A stretch of 64,000 nucleotides of DNA. Source: DASSKK01 sp035690495. Lineage in GTDB: Bacteria > Actinomycetota > Actinomycetes > Propionibacteriales > Nocardioidaceae. The position numbers and the translations under genes are program-made. The notes beneath the pieces are model-generated. The model had not been told where the DNA came from, ran no database searches, and worked only from the letters and a program-made list of their open reading frames with translations. The stretch is from contig DASSKK010000063.1 of the NCBI GenBank assembly GCA_035690495.1, positions 1-64,000 on the forward strand, in the 5' to 3' direction. Positions 15,740 to 24,395 of this stretch are shown here, one piece after another (position 1 is the first letter of the stretch; every line of letters starts with the position of its first letter).

Positions 15740-17304
15740 GTGGAGTATCGACGGGCTCGGCCGGCGAGGATCTGGTCAGGCGCAGCGCGACCGAGCTCGC
15801 GGCGCTGCTCGAGACCGGAGACATCTCCTCGGTTCAGCTGACCCAGGCGTGCCTGGACCGCATCGAGACGGTCGACCGCGGTGAGCGTGGCGTGCACGCG
15901 TTCCTGGCCGTCGACGCCGAGGGCGCCTTGGCCGCCGCTCGCGCCTCCGACGAGCGTCGGGCAGCCGGCGGCATCGTCTCGCCGCTCGACGGGATCCCGG
16001 TGGCGGTCAAGGACGTGTTCACCACCCGCGGGTTGGTCACCACTGCCGGATCCAGAATCCTCGAGGGCTGGGTGCCGCCGTACGACGCGACGGTGGTCGC
16101 CTCCCTTCGCGCCGCCGGGCTGCCGATCCTCGGCAAGACCAACATGGACGAGTTCGCGATGGGCTCCTCGACCGAGCACTCGGCGTACGGCCCGACCCGC
16201 AACCCCTGGGACCTCGACCGGATCCCGGGCGGGTCCGGCGGGGGATCGGCCGCGGCCGTCGCGTCCTACCAGGCCCCCCTCGCAGTCGGCACCGACACCG
16301 GTGGGTCGATCCGCCAGCCGGGCGCGGTCACCGGGACGGTCGGGATGAAGCCGACGTACGGCGGGGTGTCGCGCTACGGCCTGATCGCCTTGGCGAACAG
16401 CCTGGACCAGCCGGGTCCGGTGACCCGCACGGTGGCCGACGCCGCGTTGCTGCACGCGATGATCGGTGGCCACGACCCGAGGGACTCCACCTCGATCGAC
16501 CAGCCGGTGCCCGACGTCGTCGGGGCGTTCGGCGAGGGGGCGACGACCACCCTGGAGGGCGTACGCATCGGTGTGGTCAAGGAGCTCACCGGGGAGGGCT
16601 ACCAGGCCGGTGTGCAGCAGCGCTTCGACGAGGCGGTCGAGCTGATGGTCCGGTTCGGCGCCGAGGTCGTCGAGGTGTCCTGCCCGACGTTCGTGCACGC
16701 GCTGGCCACCTACTACCTGATCCTTCCCGCGGAGGCGTCGTCGAACCTGGCCCGGTTCGACGCGATGCGCTACGGGCTGCGGGTGCTCCCGGACGGTGAG
16801 GCCGCGCCCAGTGCGGAAGAGGTGATGCGCGCGACCCGCGACCGGGGGTTCGGCGACGAGGTCAAGCGACGGATCATCCTCGGCACCTACGCGTTGTCCA
16901 GCGGCTATTACGACGCCTACTACGGCCAGGCCCAGAAGGTGCGCACATTGGTCTCGCGCGACTTCGAGGCCGCGTTCGAGAAGGCGGACGTGCTCGTCTC
17001 GCCGACCGCGCCGACGACCGCGTTCAGGATCGGCGAGAAGGTCGACGACCCGCTCGCGATGTACCTCAACGACATGGCCACCATCCCCGCCAACCTCTCC
17101 GGGGTGCCCGGCATGTCGGTGCCGAGCGGGCTCGCGCCGGAGGACGGCCTGCCGACCGGTGTCCAGGTCCTCGCCCCGGCGATGGCAGACGACCGGTGCT
17201 ACCGGGTGGGCGCATGCCTGGAGAGGTTGCTGTCCGAGACCTGGGGCGGCCCGTTGCTCGACCAGGCTCCCGAGCTGGGCCCCGACCGGGAGGTCGTGGG
17301 ATGA
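15736..17304 (+). CDS. gatA: Asp/Glu-tRNA(Asn/Gln) amidotransferase subunit GatA
   Basis: A 522-residue amidase-signature subunit that releases ammonia from glutamine. The catalytic Lys is in PVAVKDVF and the Ser-rich signature in GGSGGGSAAAV, with the nucleophile segment GTDTGGSIRQPG. The GTG start overlaps gatC; the first residues (SGVSTGSAGED) contain the TCGACGGGCTCG repeat core and may be recently added. It acts with GatB to convert Glu-tRNA(Gln) to Gln-tRNA(Gln), using the nearby gltX product. The end overlaps gatB by ATGA. Confidence 0.95.
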   Translation: MSGVSTGSAGEDLVRRSATELAALLETGDISSVQLTQACLDRIETVDRGERGVHAFLAVDAEGALAAARASDERRAAGGIVSPLDGIPVAVKDVFTTRGLVTTAGSRILEGWVPPYDATVVASLRAAGLPILGKTNMDEFAMGSSTEHSAYGPTRNPWDLDRIPGGSGGGSAAAVASYQAPLAVGTDTGGSIRQPGAVTGTVGMKPTYGGVSRYGLIALANSLDQPGPVTRTVADAALLHAMIGGHDPRDSTSIDQPVPDVVGAFGEGATTTLEGVRIGVVKELTGEGYQAGVQQRFDEAVELMVRFGAEVVEVSCPTFVHALATYYLILPAEASSNLARFDAMRYGLRVLPDGEAAPSAEEVMRATRDRGFGDEVKRRIILGTYALSSGYYDAYYGQAQKVRTLVSRDFEAAFEKADVLVSPTAPTTAFRIGEKVDDPLAMYLNDMATIPANLSGVPGMSVPSGLAPEDGLPTGVQVLAPAMADDRCYRVGACLERLLSETWGGPLLDQAPELGPDREVVG

Positions 17305-18833
17305 GCGAGGTCGCGACGGCGCCCACAGCCGGAGGGCTGATGGACTACGACGAGGCGATGACGCGCTTCGACCCGGCGTTCGGGCTCGAGGTGCACGTCG
17401 AGCTCTCCACCGCCTCGAAGATGTTCTGCGGCTGCGCCACCGGGTTCGGCGCCGAGCCGAACACCCAGGTGTGCCCTGTCTGCCTCGGCCTGCCGGGTGC
17501 CATGCCGGTCGTCAACGGCACCGCGGTCGAGTCCGCGATCCGGATCGGGCTGGCACTGAACTGCCAGATCGCCGAATGGTGCCGGTTCGCGCGCAAGAAC
17601 TACTTCTACCCGGACATGCCGAAGAACTTCCAGACCTCGCAGTACGACGAGCCGATCTGCTTCGACGGCTGGACCGAGGTCGAGGTCGACGGTGAGGTCT
17701 TCCGCGTGGAGATCGAGCGCGCGCACATGGAGGAGGACACCGGCAAGTCGCTGCACGTCGGCGGCGCCACGGGGCGGATTCACGGCGCCGACCACTCCCT
17801 GGTCGACTACAACCGCGCCGGAATCCCGCTGATCGAGATCGTCACCAAGCCGGTCACCGGCACCGGGGACAAGGCGCCGCACGTGGCTCGGGCGTACGTC
17901 GCACAGCTGCGCGACCTGCTCCTGGGCCTCGGGGTCTCCGACGTGCGCATGGAGCAGGGCTCGCTGCGCTGCGACGTCAACCTCTCGCTGCGGGAGTCGC
18001 CCGCTGGGCCGTTGGGCACACGCACGGAGACCAAGAACGTCAACTCATTCCGGTCGGTCGAGAGAGCGATGACTTTCGAGATCCGCCGGCAGGCCGCAGT
18101 ACTCGCCGCGGGTGCCGGCGTGCTGCAGGAGACCCGGCACTGGCACGAGGACACCGGCGTCACCACGTCCGGGCGGGAGAAGTCCGACGCGATGGACTAC
18201 CGCTACTTCCCCGAACCGGACCTGGTCCCGGTCGCGCCCGCGCGGGAGTGGGTGGAGCGGCTCCGCACGGAGCTTCCCGAGCCACCCCGGGAGCGACGGT
18301 CGCGGCTGCAGGCCGAGTGGGGCTTCTCGGACCTGGAGATGCGCGACACCGTCGGTGCGGGCGCGCTGGACCTGGTCGCCGCGACCATCGAGGCGGGCGC
18401 AGCGCCCCAGGCCGCGCGCAAGTGGTGGCTGCAGGAGCTGGCCCGCCGGGCCAACGACAAAGACGTCGAGCTGGCGGCCTTGCCGATCACGCCTGCCGCC
18501 GTCGCCCGCGTGCAGGCGCTCGTAGAGGCGGGCACCATCAACGACAAGCTCGCCCGGCAGGTGCTCGACGGTGTGCTTGCAGGGGAGGGCACCCCCGACG
18601 AGGTGGTCGCGGCCCGGGGACTCGAGGTGGTCTCCGACGACGGCGCACTGTCCGCTGCCGTCGACGAGGCGATTGCCGCCAACCCCGAGGTCGCGCAGAA
18701 GATCCGCGAAGGGAAGGCCGCAGCGGCCGGCGCGCTGATCGGCGCGGTGATGAAGGCGATGCACGGGCAGGCGGACGCCGGCCGGGTCCGTGAGCTGATC
18801 TTGTCCAAGCTGGCAGGTAGACCTGCCCCATGA
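17301..18833 (+). CDS. gatB: Asp/Glu-tRNA(Asn/Gln) amidotransferase subunit GatB
   Basis: A 510-residue subunit that phosphorylates and amidates the misacylated tRNA. The cradle domain begins FGLEVHVELSTASKMFCGC and has the zinc cysteines in FCGCATGF and VCPVCLGLPG. The YqeY-like C-terminal tail, which binds the tRNA elbow, ends KIREGKAAAAGALIGAVMKAMHGQADAGRV. The ATG at 17301 overlaps gatA (ATGA) and is preferred over a longer upstream frame. It is the last core gene of the gatCAB unit. Confidence 0.95.
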   Translation: MSEVATAPTAGGLMDYDEAMTRFDPAFGLEVHVELSTASKMFCGCATGFGAEPNTQVCPVCLGLPGAMPVVNGTAVESAIRIGLALNCQIAEWCRFARKNYFYPDMPKNFQTSQYDEPICFDGWTEVEVDGEVFRVEIERAHMEEDTGKSLHVGGATGRIHGADHSLVDYNRAGIPLIEIVTKPVTGTGDKAPHVARAYVAQLRDLLLGLGVSDVRMEQGSLRCDVNLSLRESPAGPLGTRTETKNVNSFRSVERAMTFEIRRQAAVLAAGAGVLQETRHWHEDTGVTTSGREKSDAMDYRYFPEPDLVPVAPAREWVERLRTELPEPPRERRSRLQAEWGFSDLEMRDTVGAGALDLVAATIEAGAAPQAARKWWLQELARRANDKDVELAALPITPAAVARVQALVEAGTINDKLARQVLDGVLAGEGTPDEVVAARGLEVVSDDGALSAAVDEAIAANPEVAQKIREGKAAAAGALIGAVMKAMHGQADAGRVRELILSKLAGRPAP

Positions 18834-19016
18834 GTCAGATCGTTCTCGTCAACGGCGGCACCACGAGGGATGTCGAGGGCTTCCGGGCCACTGCCGACGA
18901 AGATTGCCCAGTTCGACTTCGGGTTCGCACTCGGCGACCCCGGTAGCGAAGCGCGCGAGCTCCTCGGACAGATGGGCCTCGAACCGGTGCGGATGCACGC
19001 CAAGGCGTCCCGCTGA
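18830..19016 (+). pseudogene. Small frameshifted gene or remnant after gatB
   Basis: An ATG overlapping the gatB stop begins MSQIVLVNGGTTRDVEGF but stops at 18944-18946. Another frame continues with a protein-like sequence (KIAQFDFGFALGDPGSEARELLGQ, ending HAKASR at 19016) and could start independently at ATG 18870 (48 residues). The two pieces look like one short gene split by a frameshift. I do not recognise the family. Low confidence. Confidence 0.35.
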
Positions 19017-19088
19017 GCGCAGTTGCGCCGTGGGAAGGGTGCACGCTCACCTGCAGAGCCCCGCGTCTGAGAGGCGAAAGGGCGGCCA

Positions 19089-19094
19089 TAGGGT
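19089..19094 (+). promoter_or_regulatory. -10 box TAGGGT deciding a GTG start
   Basis: TAGGGT ends 6 nt before GTG 19101 but only 3 nt before GTG 19098. By analogy with the other genes here, 19101 is the more likely start. Confidence 0.5.
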
Positions 19095-19100
19095 CGAGTG

Positions 19101-20027
19101 GTGAATGACTCGCGACCGCTTGTGTGGCTGCCATTCGACCCAGCCTTGCTGGACACGCCTCCGGAAGCCTTGCGCTACGAGGTGTTCGACCCCGGCAAGC
19201 AGACCGGCGACCCGCCGTGGTTGGACGAGGTCGAGGTCTACGTCCCGACGTACGCCTTCCGCGTCGACCACGCGCACTTCATGTCCCGGATGCCCAAGCT
19301 GCGTCTGGTGCAGACGCTGACCGCGGGGGTCGAGCACGTCCGTGCCGCGGTTCCCGAAGGCGCGATGCTGTGCAACGGGCGCGGCATCCACAACGCGTCG
19401 ACGGCCGAGCTCGCGGTCGCGCTCTCGCTCGCCGTGCTCCGCGACATCCCCGGCTTCGCAGCCGCCCAGCACGAAGGCCGCTGGACCCAGGGGTTCCGCG
19501 AGTCGTTGGCCGACAAGACCGTGCTGATCCTCGGGTACGGCGACATCGGCGCCGACGTGGAGAGGAGGCTGGTGCCGTTCGAGGTCGAGGTGCTGCGCGT
19601 GGCCCGGACCGCCCGCGACGGCGTACACACCCCGGCAGACCTGCCGGACCTGCTTCCGCGCGTTGACGTCGTCATCCTGGTAGTGCCGGGCACCTCGGAG
19701 ACGCGGGGCATGGTCGACGCCGCCTTTCTCGAGAAGATGAAGCCCAACGCGGTCCTGGTCAACGTGGCTCGTGGGCCGGTGGTGGTCACCGACGACCTGA
19801 TCGCGGCCGCTCGCGCGGGACGGGTCCGCGCTGCACTCGACGTCACGGACCCCGAGCCGCTGCCCCCCGGTCACCCGCTGTGGTCGACTCCGGGCGTGCT
19901 CGTCACGCCGCACGTCGGCGGAGCGACCCCGGCGATGTGGCCGCGTGCGTACCGTCTGGTCGGCGACCAGCTGCAGAAGTACGCGGCTGGCGAGGAGCCC
20001 GCGAACGTGATGCGCGGCGAGTACTGA
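19101..20027 (+). CDS. 2-hydroxyacid dehydrogenase (NAD-binding)
   Basis: A 308-residue member of the D-isomer-specific 2-hydroxyacid dehydrogenase family. It has the NAD motif VLILGYGDIGADVERRL, the segment VNVARGPVVVTDDLIAAA, the DVTDPEPLPPGHPLW loop and the catalytic His in VTPHVGGATPAMW. The gene order (GatB region, then serA-like) is reminiscent of M. tuberculosis, but the protein lacks the ACT and intervening domains of SerA. The substrate is unknown. It is independent of gatB, with its own TAGGGT box. Confidence 0.86.
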   Translation: MNDSRPLVWLPFDPALLDTPPEALRYEVFDPGKQTGDPPWLDEVEVYVPTYAFRVDHAHFMSRMPKLRLVQTLTAGVEHVRAAVPEGAMLCNGRGIHNASTAELAVALSLAVLRDIPGFAAAQHEGRWTQGFRESLADKTVLILGYGDIGADVERRLVPFEVEVLRVARTARDGVHTPADLPDLLPRVDVVILVVPGTSETRGMVDAAFLEKMKPNAVLVNVARGPVVVTDDLIAAARAGRVRAALDVTDPEPLPPGHPLWSTPGVLVTPHVGGATPAMWPRAYRLVGDQLQKYAAGEEPANVMRGEY

Positions 20028-20142
20028 ACCGCCGACTCGCGGTCGGCTGACCCTTTACGTCGCAGCGCGCGAGGTGTTGACTCGTGCGCGTCGCCAAAGG
20101 GGGCGACCCCGGCCACGTGGTCGTGACAACGAGGGAGTGGAC

Positions 20143-21309
20143 ATGCGGAACAGATCGAAACTGGCCGTCGCGGCGTTGGGCGCGGCGGCCTTGGTCGGCT
20201 CGACGCTGGGTGCGAGCGCGTTCGCGACGGGAGGCGCCGAGAGCGCCGCCGCTCGGGCACGCAAGGCACCGCGGCTCGACCACATCTTCGTGATCATGCT
20301 GGAGAACCACTCCAAGTCCAGCGTGATCGGGGACAAGAACGCGCCGTACATGAACAAGCTCGCCAACACCTACCAGATGGCCGACCACTACTACGGCGTC
20401 ACGCACCCGTCGATGCCGAACTACATCGCCACCATCTCGGGCAGCAACTGGGGGATCCAGGACGACAACGCGCAGAACATCGTCCATCTCAGCAAACGCA
20501 ACCTGGTCGACCAGCTGGACTACTACAACGTGCCGTGGGCCGCCTACATGGAGGACCTGCCGAAGAACAAGCTCGCGCTGAACGGCCCGACGATCACCAA
20601 GGACGGCAAGAAGGTCGTCGAGCCGCTGTACGCCAAGAAGCACAACCCGTTCGTGCTGTTCCGTGACGTCAAGCAGAGCCCGAGGCGGCTGAAGCACATC
20701 CGCGACTACTCGCGGATGAAGGCCGACCTGAACGGCAAGAACGCCCCGCACTTCGTGTGGATCACGCCCAACCAGTGCAACGACATGCACGGCGGCGTCT
20801 ACGACCACGTCAAGGGACACCCCGAGACGCCGTGCCCCTACGGCAGCAAGAAGGACGACGCCAACGACGCGGCGCTGAAGGCCAAGGCAGACGCCTTCGT
20901 CAAGCAGGCGGTCAAGACCATCCGCACCTCGGACGCGTGGACGCGCAAGTCGGCGATCATCATCGTCACCGACGAGAACGACTACACCGGCAACCCGAAC
21001 ACCGGCGGTTGGGAGAACGCGCGGGGCTGCTGCGACTCGCCGTACGTCGAGCGGCACGACCCGCGTCTGACCAGCCATGACTCGGATGGCAACGTCACCG
21101 GACAGTGGCGGGGAGGCAAGTACGGCGGCGGCCTGATCCCGGCGATCATCGTCTCGCCGCAGGCGCCTCGGCACCTTGTCGACCACCACAAGTACAACCA
21201 CTACTCGCTGCTGACCACCATCGAGGACAACTGGGGCTTCGCCCACCTCGGTCACGCCGGTGACAGCCGCGGGAACGTGCACCCGATGTGGAAGGTGTTC
21301 TTGGGCTGA
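20143..21309 (+). CDS. Secreted phosphoesterase (phospholipase C/acid phosphatase family)
   Basis: A 388-residue exported protein. The N-terminus is a classical signal peptide (MRNRSK then a hydrophobic AVAALGAAALVGSTLGASAFA). The mature enzyme starts with HIFVIMLENHSKSSVIG and contains THPSMPNYIATISGS, the metal-binding VIIVTDENDYTG, and a distal HYSLLTTIEDNWGF, all typical of the PF04185-type phosphoesterases. It probably hydrolyses phosphate esters outside the cell. GAGGGAG before the ATG at 20143 fixes the start; the longer upstream frame is not supported. A 29-residue-spaced HGGVYDHVKGHPETPC stretch suggests further metal ligands. Confidence 0.87.
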   Translation: MRNRSKLAVAALGAAALVGSTLGASAFATGGAESAAARARKAPRLDHIFVIMLENHSKSSVIGDKNAPYMNKLANTYQMADHYYGVTHPSMPNYIATISGSNWGIQDDNAQNIVHLSKRNLVDQLDYYNVPWAAYMEDLPKNKLALNGPTITKDGKKVVEPLYAKKHNPFVLFRDVKQSPRRLKHIRDYSRMKADLNGKNAPHFVWITPNQCNDMHGGVYDHVKGHPETPCPYGSKKDDANDAALKAKADAFVKQAVKTIRTSDAWTRKSAIIIVTDENDYTGNPNTGGWENARGCCDSPYVERHDPRLTSHDSDGNVTGQWRGGKYGGGLIPAIIVSPQAPRHLVDHHKYNHYSLLTTIEDNWGFAHLGHAGDSRGNVHPMWKVFLG

Positions 21310-21327
21310 CCTGCCGGCCCTCGCGTC

Positions 21328-21358
21328 GAGCCCGTCGAGACCTGGTCTCGGCGGGCTC
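21328..21358. terminator. Long hairpin between convergent genes
   Basis: The arms GAGCCCGTCGAGACC (21328-21342) and its near-complement (21344-21358, one mismatch) lie between the phosphoesterase stop and the PadR stop. It is a plausible bidirectional terminator and shares the TCGAGACC/GGCTCGA core of the dispersed repeat seen in mnmA. Confidence 0.5.
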
Positions 21359-21384
21359 GGCTTGCGAACGCGGGCTCGGCCTTC

Positions 21385-21939
21385 TCAGGTCTCGGACTCG
21401 AGGCGGGCCAGCAGCTTGGTGAGGATCTCGGTCTCCCCGTCGAAGTACTCCAGCCCCCAGTCCGCCACCAGCGAGGGGTAGCGGAACGCCTCCCCGGGAC
21501 CGTCCGCGCCGGCCAGCGACTCGCGGACCGCGGCGAGGTCGGCCCGCCGTGCGGCAAGGGCGTCGAGGTGGGTGCGCATCATGCGCGTGGTCGTCTCCGG
21601 GTCGACCATGTGGCCGACCAGCAGCCGCAGCGCGACCGGGTGCTTGAGCAGCGGGAAGCCGACCTGCGGCCGCTCCAGCCACCGGGTCAGCGACTGCCGC
21701 CCCCGCGCGGTGATCCGGTACTTGGTGGACTGCTTGTTGGGGCCGGCCTCGCGGGCCGTTACGAGTCCGGCGTCGGCCAGCCTCGCCAGCTCGGTGTAGA
21801 CCTTGCTCATTGCCGGTGAGACCCAGTAGAAGCGCAGGGTGTTGTCGGCGCGCTGCTTGAGCTCGTAGCCGGTCAGGTCGTCGCCGAACGTGAGCAGGCC
21901 CAGCAGGGCGTACGACGTGGTGGAGAGCTCTTGACTCAT
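21385..21939 (-). CDS. PadR-family transcriptional regulator
   Basis: A 184-residue regulator with the PadR winged-HTH core (TSYALLGLLTFGDDLTGYELKQRADNTLRFYWVSPAMSKVYTELARLADAGLV) and a C-terminal helical Vir_act_alpha_C-type dimerisation domain. It is divergent from the BNR-repeat gene, with a 7-bp-arm palindrome between the starts, so it likely represses itself and that gene. The inducer is unknown. Confidence 0.87.
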   Translation of the reverse strand: MSQELSTTSYALLGLLTFGDDLTGYELKQRADNTLRFYWVSPAMSKVYTELARLADAGLVTAREAGPNKQSTKYRITARGRQSLTRWLERPQVGFPLLKHPVALRLLVGHMVDPETTTRMMRTHLDALAARRADLAAVRESLAGADGPGEAFRYPSLVADWGLEYFDGETEILTKLLARLESET

Positions 21940-21955
21940 GACCTGCCCAGAGTAG

Positions 21956-21976
21956 TGTTCCTTCCTGACAGGAACA
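21956..21976. promoter_or_regulatory. Palindromic operator in the PadR/BNR intergenic region
   Basis: TGTTCCT at 21956-21962 and AGGAACA at 21970-21976 form a 7-bp-arm inverted repeat with a 7-bp centre, between starts at 21939 and 21996. It is the likely PadR binding site. Confidence 0.6.
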
Positions 21977-21995
21977 ATCGGCGTGAGGAAATGCG

Positions 21996-23075
21996 ATGAC
22001 GCGTACCGTGCTCATGGTCGGGACCCGCAAGGGCCTGTGGATCGGCCTCTCCGACGAGGCTCGCCGGGAGTGGAGCTGGACGGGCCCGCACTTCAACATG
22101 ACCGACGTCTACTCGTGCATGGTCGACACGCGCGGGGGTCGCACCCGTCTGCTCGCCGGGTCCTCCTCGCCGTGGTTCGGGCCGCAGTTGTCGGCCAGCG
22201 ACGACCTCGGTGAGACCTGGCACGAGATCGGCCCGGTGCGCTTCCCCGACGGCATCGACGCCTCGGTGGCACGGATCTGGCAGCTCGTGCCGGGGCCGGA
22301 GCGCGACGTGATCTACGCAGGCACCGAGCCCGGCGCGATCTTCCGGTCCGACGACGACGGTGCGAGCTTCACCCTGGTCGAGGGGCTGTGGAACCACCCG
22401 CACCGGCCCGAGTGGGGGGAGGGCTACGGCGGCCAGGCGTTCCACACGGTCCTGCCCCACCCCACCGATCCCGACTCGATCACCGCCGCGATCTCCGCAG
22501 GTGGGGTCTACCAGACCGCCGACGGCGGCAAGACCTGGACCAGTCGCAACGCCGGCGTCCAGGCGGAGTTCCTCCCCGAGGGACAGCAGTATCCGGAGTT
22601 CGGGCAGTGCGTGCACAAGATCGCCCGCCATCCCTCGGCGCCGGACGTGCTGTTCATGCAGAACCACGGCGGGGTCTACCGCTCGGACGACCACGCCGCG
22701 ACGTGGACGTCGATCGAGAAGGGGCTCCCGGCCAACTTCGGCTTCCCGATGGTGGTTCACCCGCATGAGCCGGAGACGATCTACACCTTCCCGCTGCAGG
22801 GCAGCGGTGGGCGCTTCCCCGTCGACGCGGCGGCCACGGTGTGGCGCTCGCCCGACGGCGGCCAGACGTGGCAGTCGCTGCACAACGGCCTGCCCGACGA
22901 CTTCTACGTCGGCGTCATGCGCGACGCGATGTGGGCCGACGACCACGAGACCGCCGGGATCTACTTCGGCGCGCGCAACGGCTCGGTCTACGCTTCGCCG
23001 GACTCCGGTGACAGCTGGGCGGAGATCCGTTCCGGGCTGCCGGACGTGATGGCCGTGCGCGCTGCTGCCTTCTGA
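21996..23075 (+). CDS. BNR/sialidase-like beta-propeller protein
   Basis: A 359-residue cytoplasmic protein without a signal peptide. It is made of repeated propeller blades with Asp-box-like motifs such as SDDLGETWHEI, SDDDGASFTLV, TADGGKTWTSR, SDDHAATWTSI, SPDGGQTWQSL and SPDSGDSWAEI. This is the glycosyl-hydrolase/sialidase-like fold (VPS10/YCF48-type), but no catalytic residues are evident, so an enzymatic role is uncertain. GAGGAA precedes the ATG. It is divergent from the PadR regulator and likely controlled by it. Its stop directly abuts a 60-bp palindrome. Confidence 0.83.
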   Translation: MTRTVLMVGTRKGLWIGLSDEARREWSWTGPHFNMTDVYSCMVDTRGGRTRLLAGSSSPWFGPQLSASDDLGETWHEIGPVRFPDGIDASVARIWQLVPGPERDVIYAGTEPGAIFRSDDDGASFTLVEGLWNHPHRPEWGEGYGGQAFHTVLPHPTDPDSITAAISAGGVYQTADGGKTWTSRNAGVQAEFLPEGQQYPEFGQCVHKIARHPSAPDVLFMQNHGGVYRSDDHAATWTSIEKGLPANFGFPMVVHPHEPETIYTFPLQGSGGRFPVDAAATVWRSPDGGQTWQSLHNGLPDDFYVGVMRDAMWADDHETAGIYFGARNGSVYASPDSGDSWAEIRSGLPDVMAVRAAAF

Positions 23076-23135
23076 CCCCGATTCGTCCGCGAAATTGCGT
23101 CCTGTCCAGGCGGGGCAACCGCGGACGAATCGGGG
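23076..23135. repeat. 60-bp palindrome family, copy 3 (exactly fills a gene gap)
   Basis: Perfect 15-bp arms. The 60 bp fill the whole space between two convergent stop codons (23073-23075 and 23136-23138). Confidence 0.88.
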
Positions 23136-24368
23136 TTAAGGGAGGGTGAGCAGCGCGGGGGAGACCGGGTTGTCACCGGGCAGGTCGGCGACCACGCCCA
23201 TCGACTCTGCGAACAGGTGCCAGCCGAAGATCCGGGTCCGGTCGCCGTAGTCGACGCCGACCAGGACCCACTCGCCGGTGCCGTCGAACGCGAGCGCCGC
23301 CTGCGACTTGGGCGGCAGCTCCAGGTCCGGCATGGTCAGCCAGTCGCCGGTGTCGAGGTTGAGCACGGCCACGTCCGCGGGCGGGCCGGGATGGGCGGCG
23401 CGCCAGCGCGGATCGTCCTGCCGGCGCGAGAGCAGCATCGCGACGAAGTGGCCGTGCGGGCCGAAGACCGCAGGCGACACGACCGACCGCCCGTGCGGGA
23501 CGAAGATTCGCGGTCCCCCCCGTCCGCTGGCGGTGTCGCGGGTCGTCAGCCCGCAGGAGCCCCGCCTTCCGCAGTCCGGGTCGGCCACCAGCAGCCGGCC
23601 GTCGTGGGACACGCCGTACACCACGCCACGGCCCAGGTCTCGGATCTTGTGCCCGTCCGGTGCCAGCAGCGCCAACCGTGGCGTGTCCGGAGTGCCGCCG
23701 GACTCCACCACGATGCCGGCCCCGGTGTCGGCGACCGGGTATCCGTGCGGGCGCAGCGTCGGGCCGTCCTGCAGAGGCCGGAGGGCGAGCCCGGTGTAGG
23801 CGCCGTCGGTGCCGAACGCCTGCAGCCAGGCCCCTTGCGGCCCTGTCAGCAGCGCGTCGGCGGTGCCGGCGCCCGGCAGCCGCTGCAGCCGGCCGCCGTG
23901 CAGTCGGTAGGCAAAGGTGCGCCGGTAGCTGCACAGCTCGACCGCCTGGGACAGCACGTAGGTGGTGTCCGCTCCTCGGCGCAGGTCGAGCACAGCCTCG
24001 TTGGCACCCATTCCGGGCACCTGGGAGACTCGGCCGGTTTCCAGGTCGAGTGACCGCAGCCCGCGTCCGCCGACCAGCAGCCGTCCGCTCGGGCGGTCGT
24101 CGAGGCGTCGTGGGTCCGCGACCGGGAGCAGGTCGAGGGTGCCGCACGAGTCGTGTCCTCGACCGACCGGTCCGGCCGGCTGGCCCGACGCCGGTGCGCG
24201 GTGTGGTGTGGCCGGCGCGCCCTGCGGAGCACTGCCGGTGTCCGAGACCACCGAATAGATCGCATAGCCAGCCAACGCGACGGCGACCAGGACGGCGATC
24301 GCCCGCGTGGACCGGCGAGGCGGCGGTGCACCGCCCTCGACGACCTCGGGCCGCTGCTCGCCTGCCAT
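23136..24368 (-). CDS. Membrane-anchored protein, paralogue 1 (unknown function)
   Basis: A 410-residue protein with a short cytoplasmic N-terminus (VVEGGAPPPRRSTRA), one transmembrane helix at about residues 24-42 and a large outside domain. The outside part reads like a beta-propeller of short WD/PQQ-like strands (RLLVGGRGLRSLDLETGRVS, GEWVLVGVDYGDRTRIFGWH). Paired cysteines occur in DSCGTLDLLPV and CGRRGSCGLTT. The next gene upstream is its paralogue. TAGCGT lies 6 nt before the ATG, so the message is leaderless. No function can be assigned. Confidence 0.75.
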   Translation of the reverse strand: MAGEQRPEVVEGGAPPPRRSTRAIAVLVAVALAGYAIYSVVSDTGSAPQGAPATPHRAPASGQPAGPVGRGHDSCGTLDLLPVADPRRLDDRPSGRLLVGGRGLRSLDLETGRVSQVPGMGANEAVLDLRRGADTTYVLSQAVELCSYRRTFAYRLHGGRLQRLPGAGTADALLTGPQGAWLQAFGTDGAYTGLALRPLQDGPTLRPHGYPVADTGAGIVVESGGTPDTPRLALLAPDGHKIRDLGRGVVYGVSHDGRLLVADPDCGRRGSCGLTTRDTASGRGGPRIFVPHGRSVVSPAVFGPHGHFVAMLLSRRQDDPRWRAAHPGPPADVAVLNLDTGDWLTMPDLELPPKSQAALAFDGTGEWVLVGVDYGDRTRIFGWHLFAESMGVVADLPGDNPVSPALLTLP

Positions 24369-24374
24369 GATCCG

Positions 24375-24380
24375 ACGCTA
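24375..24380 (-). promoter_or_regulatory. -10 box TAGCGT of membrane-anchored paralogue 1
   Basis: On the minus strand TAGCGT lies 6 nt before the ATG at 24368. It lies in the 27-bp gap between the paralogues, so the downstream copy has its own promoter. Confidence 0.5.
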
Positions 24381-24395
24381 CCCGCGTCGAGCGGG

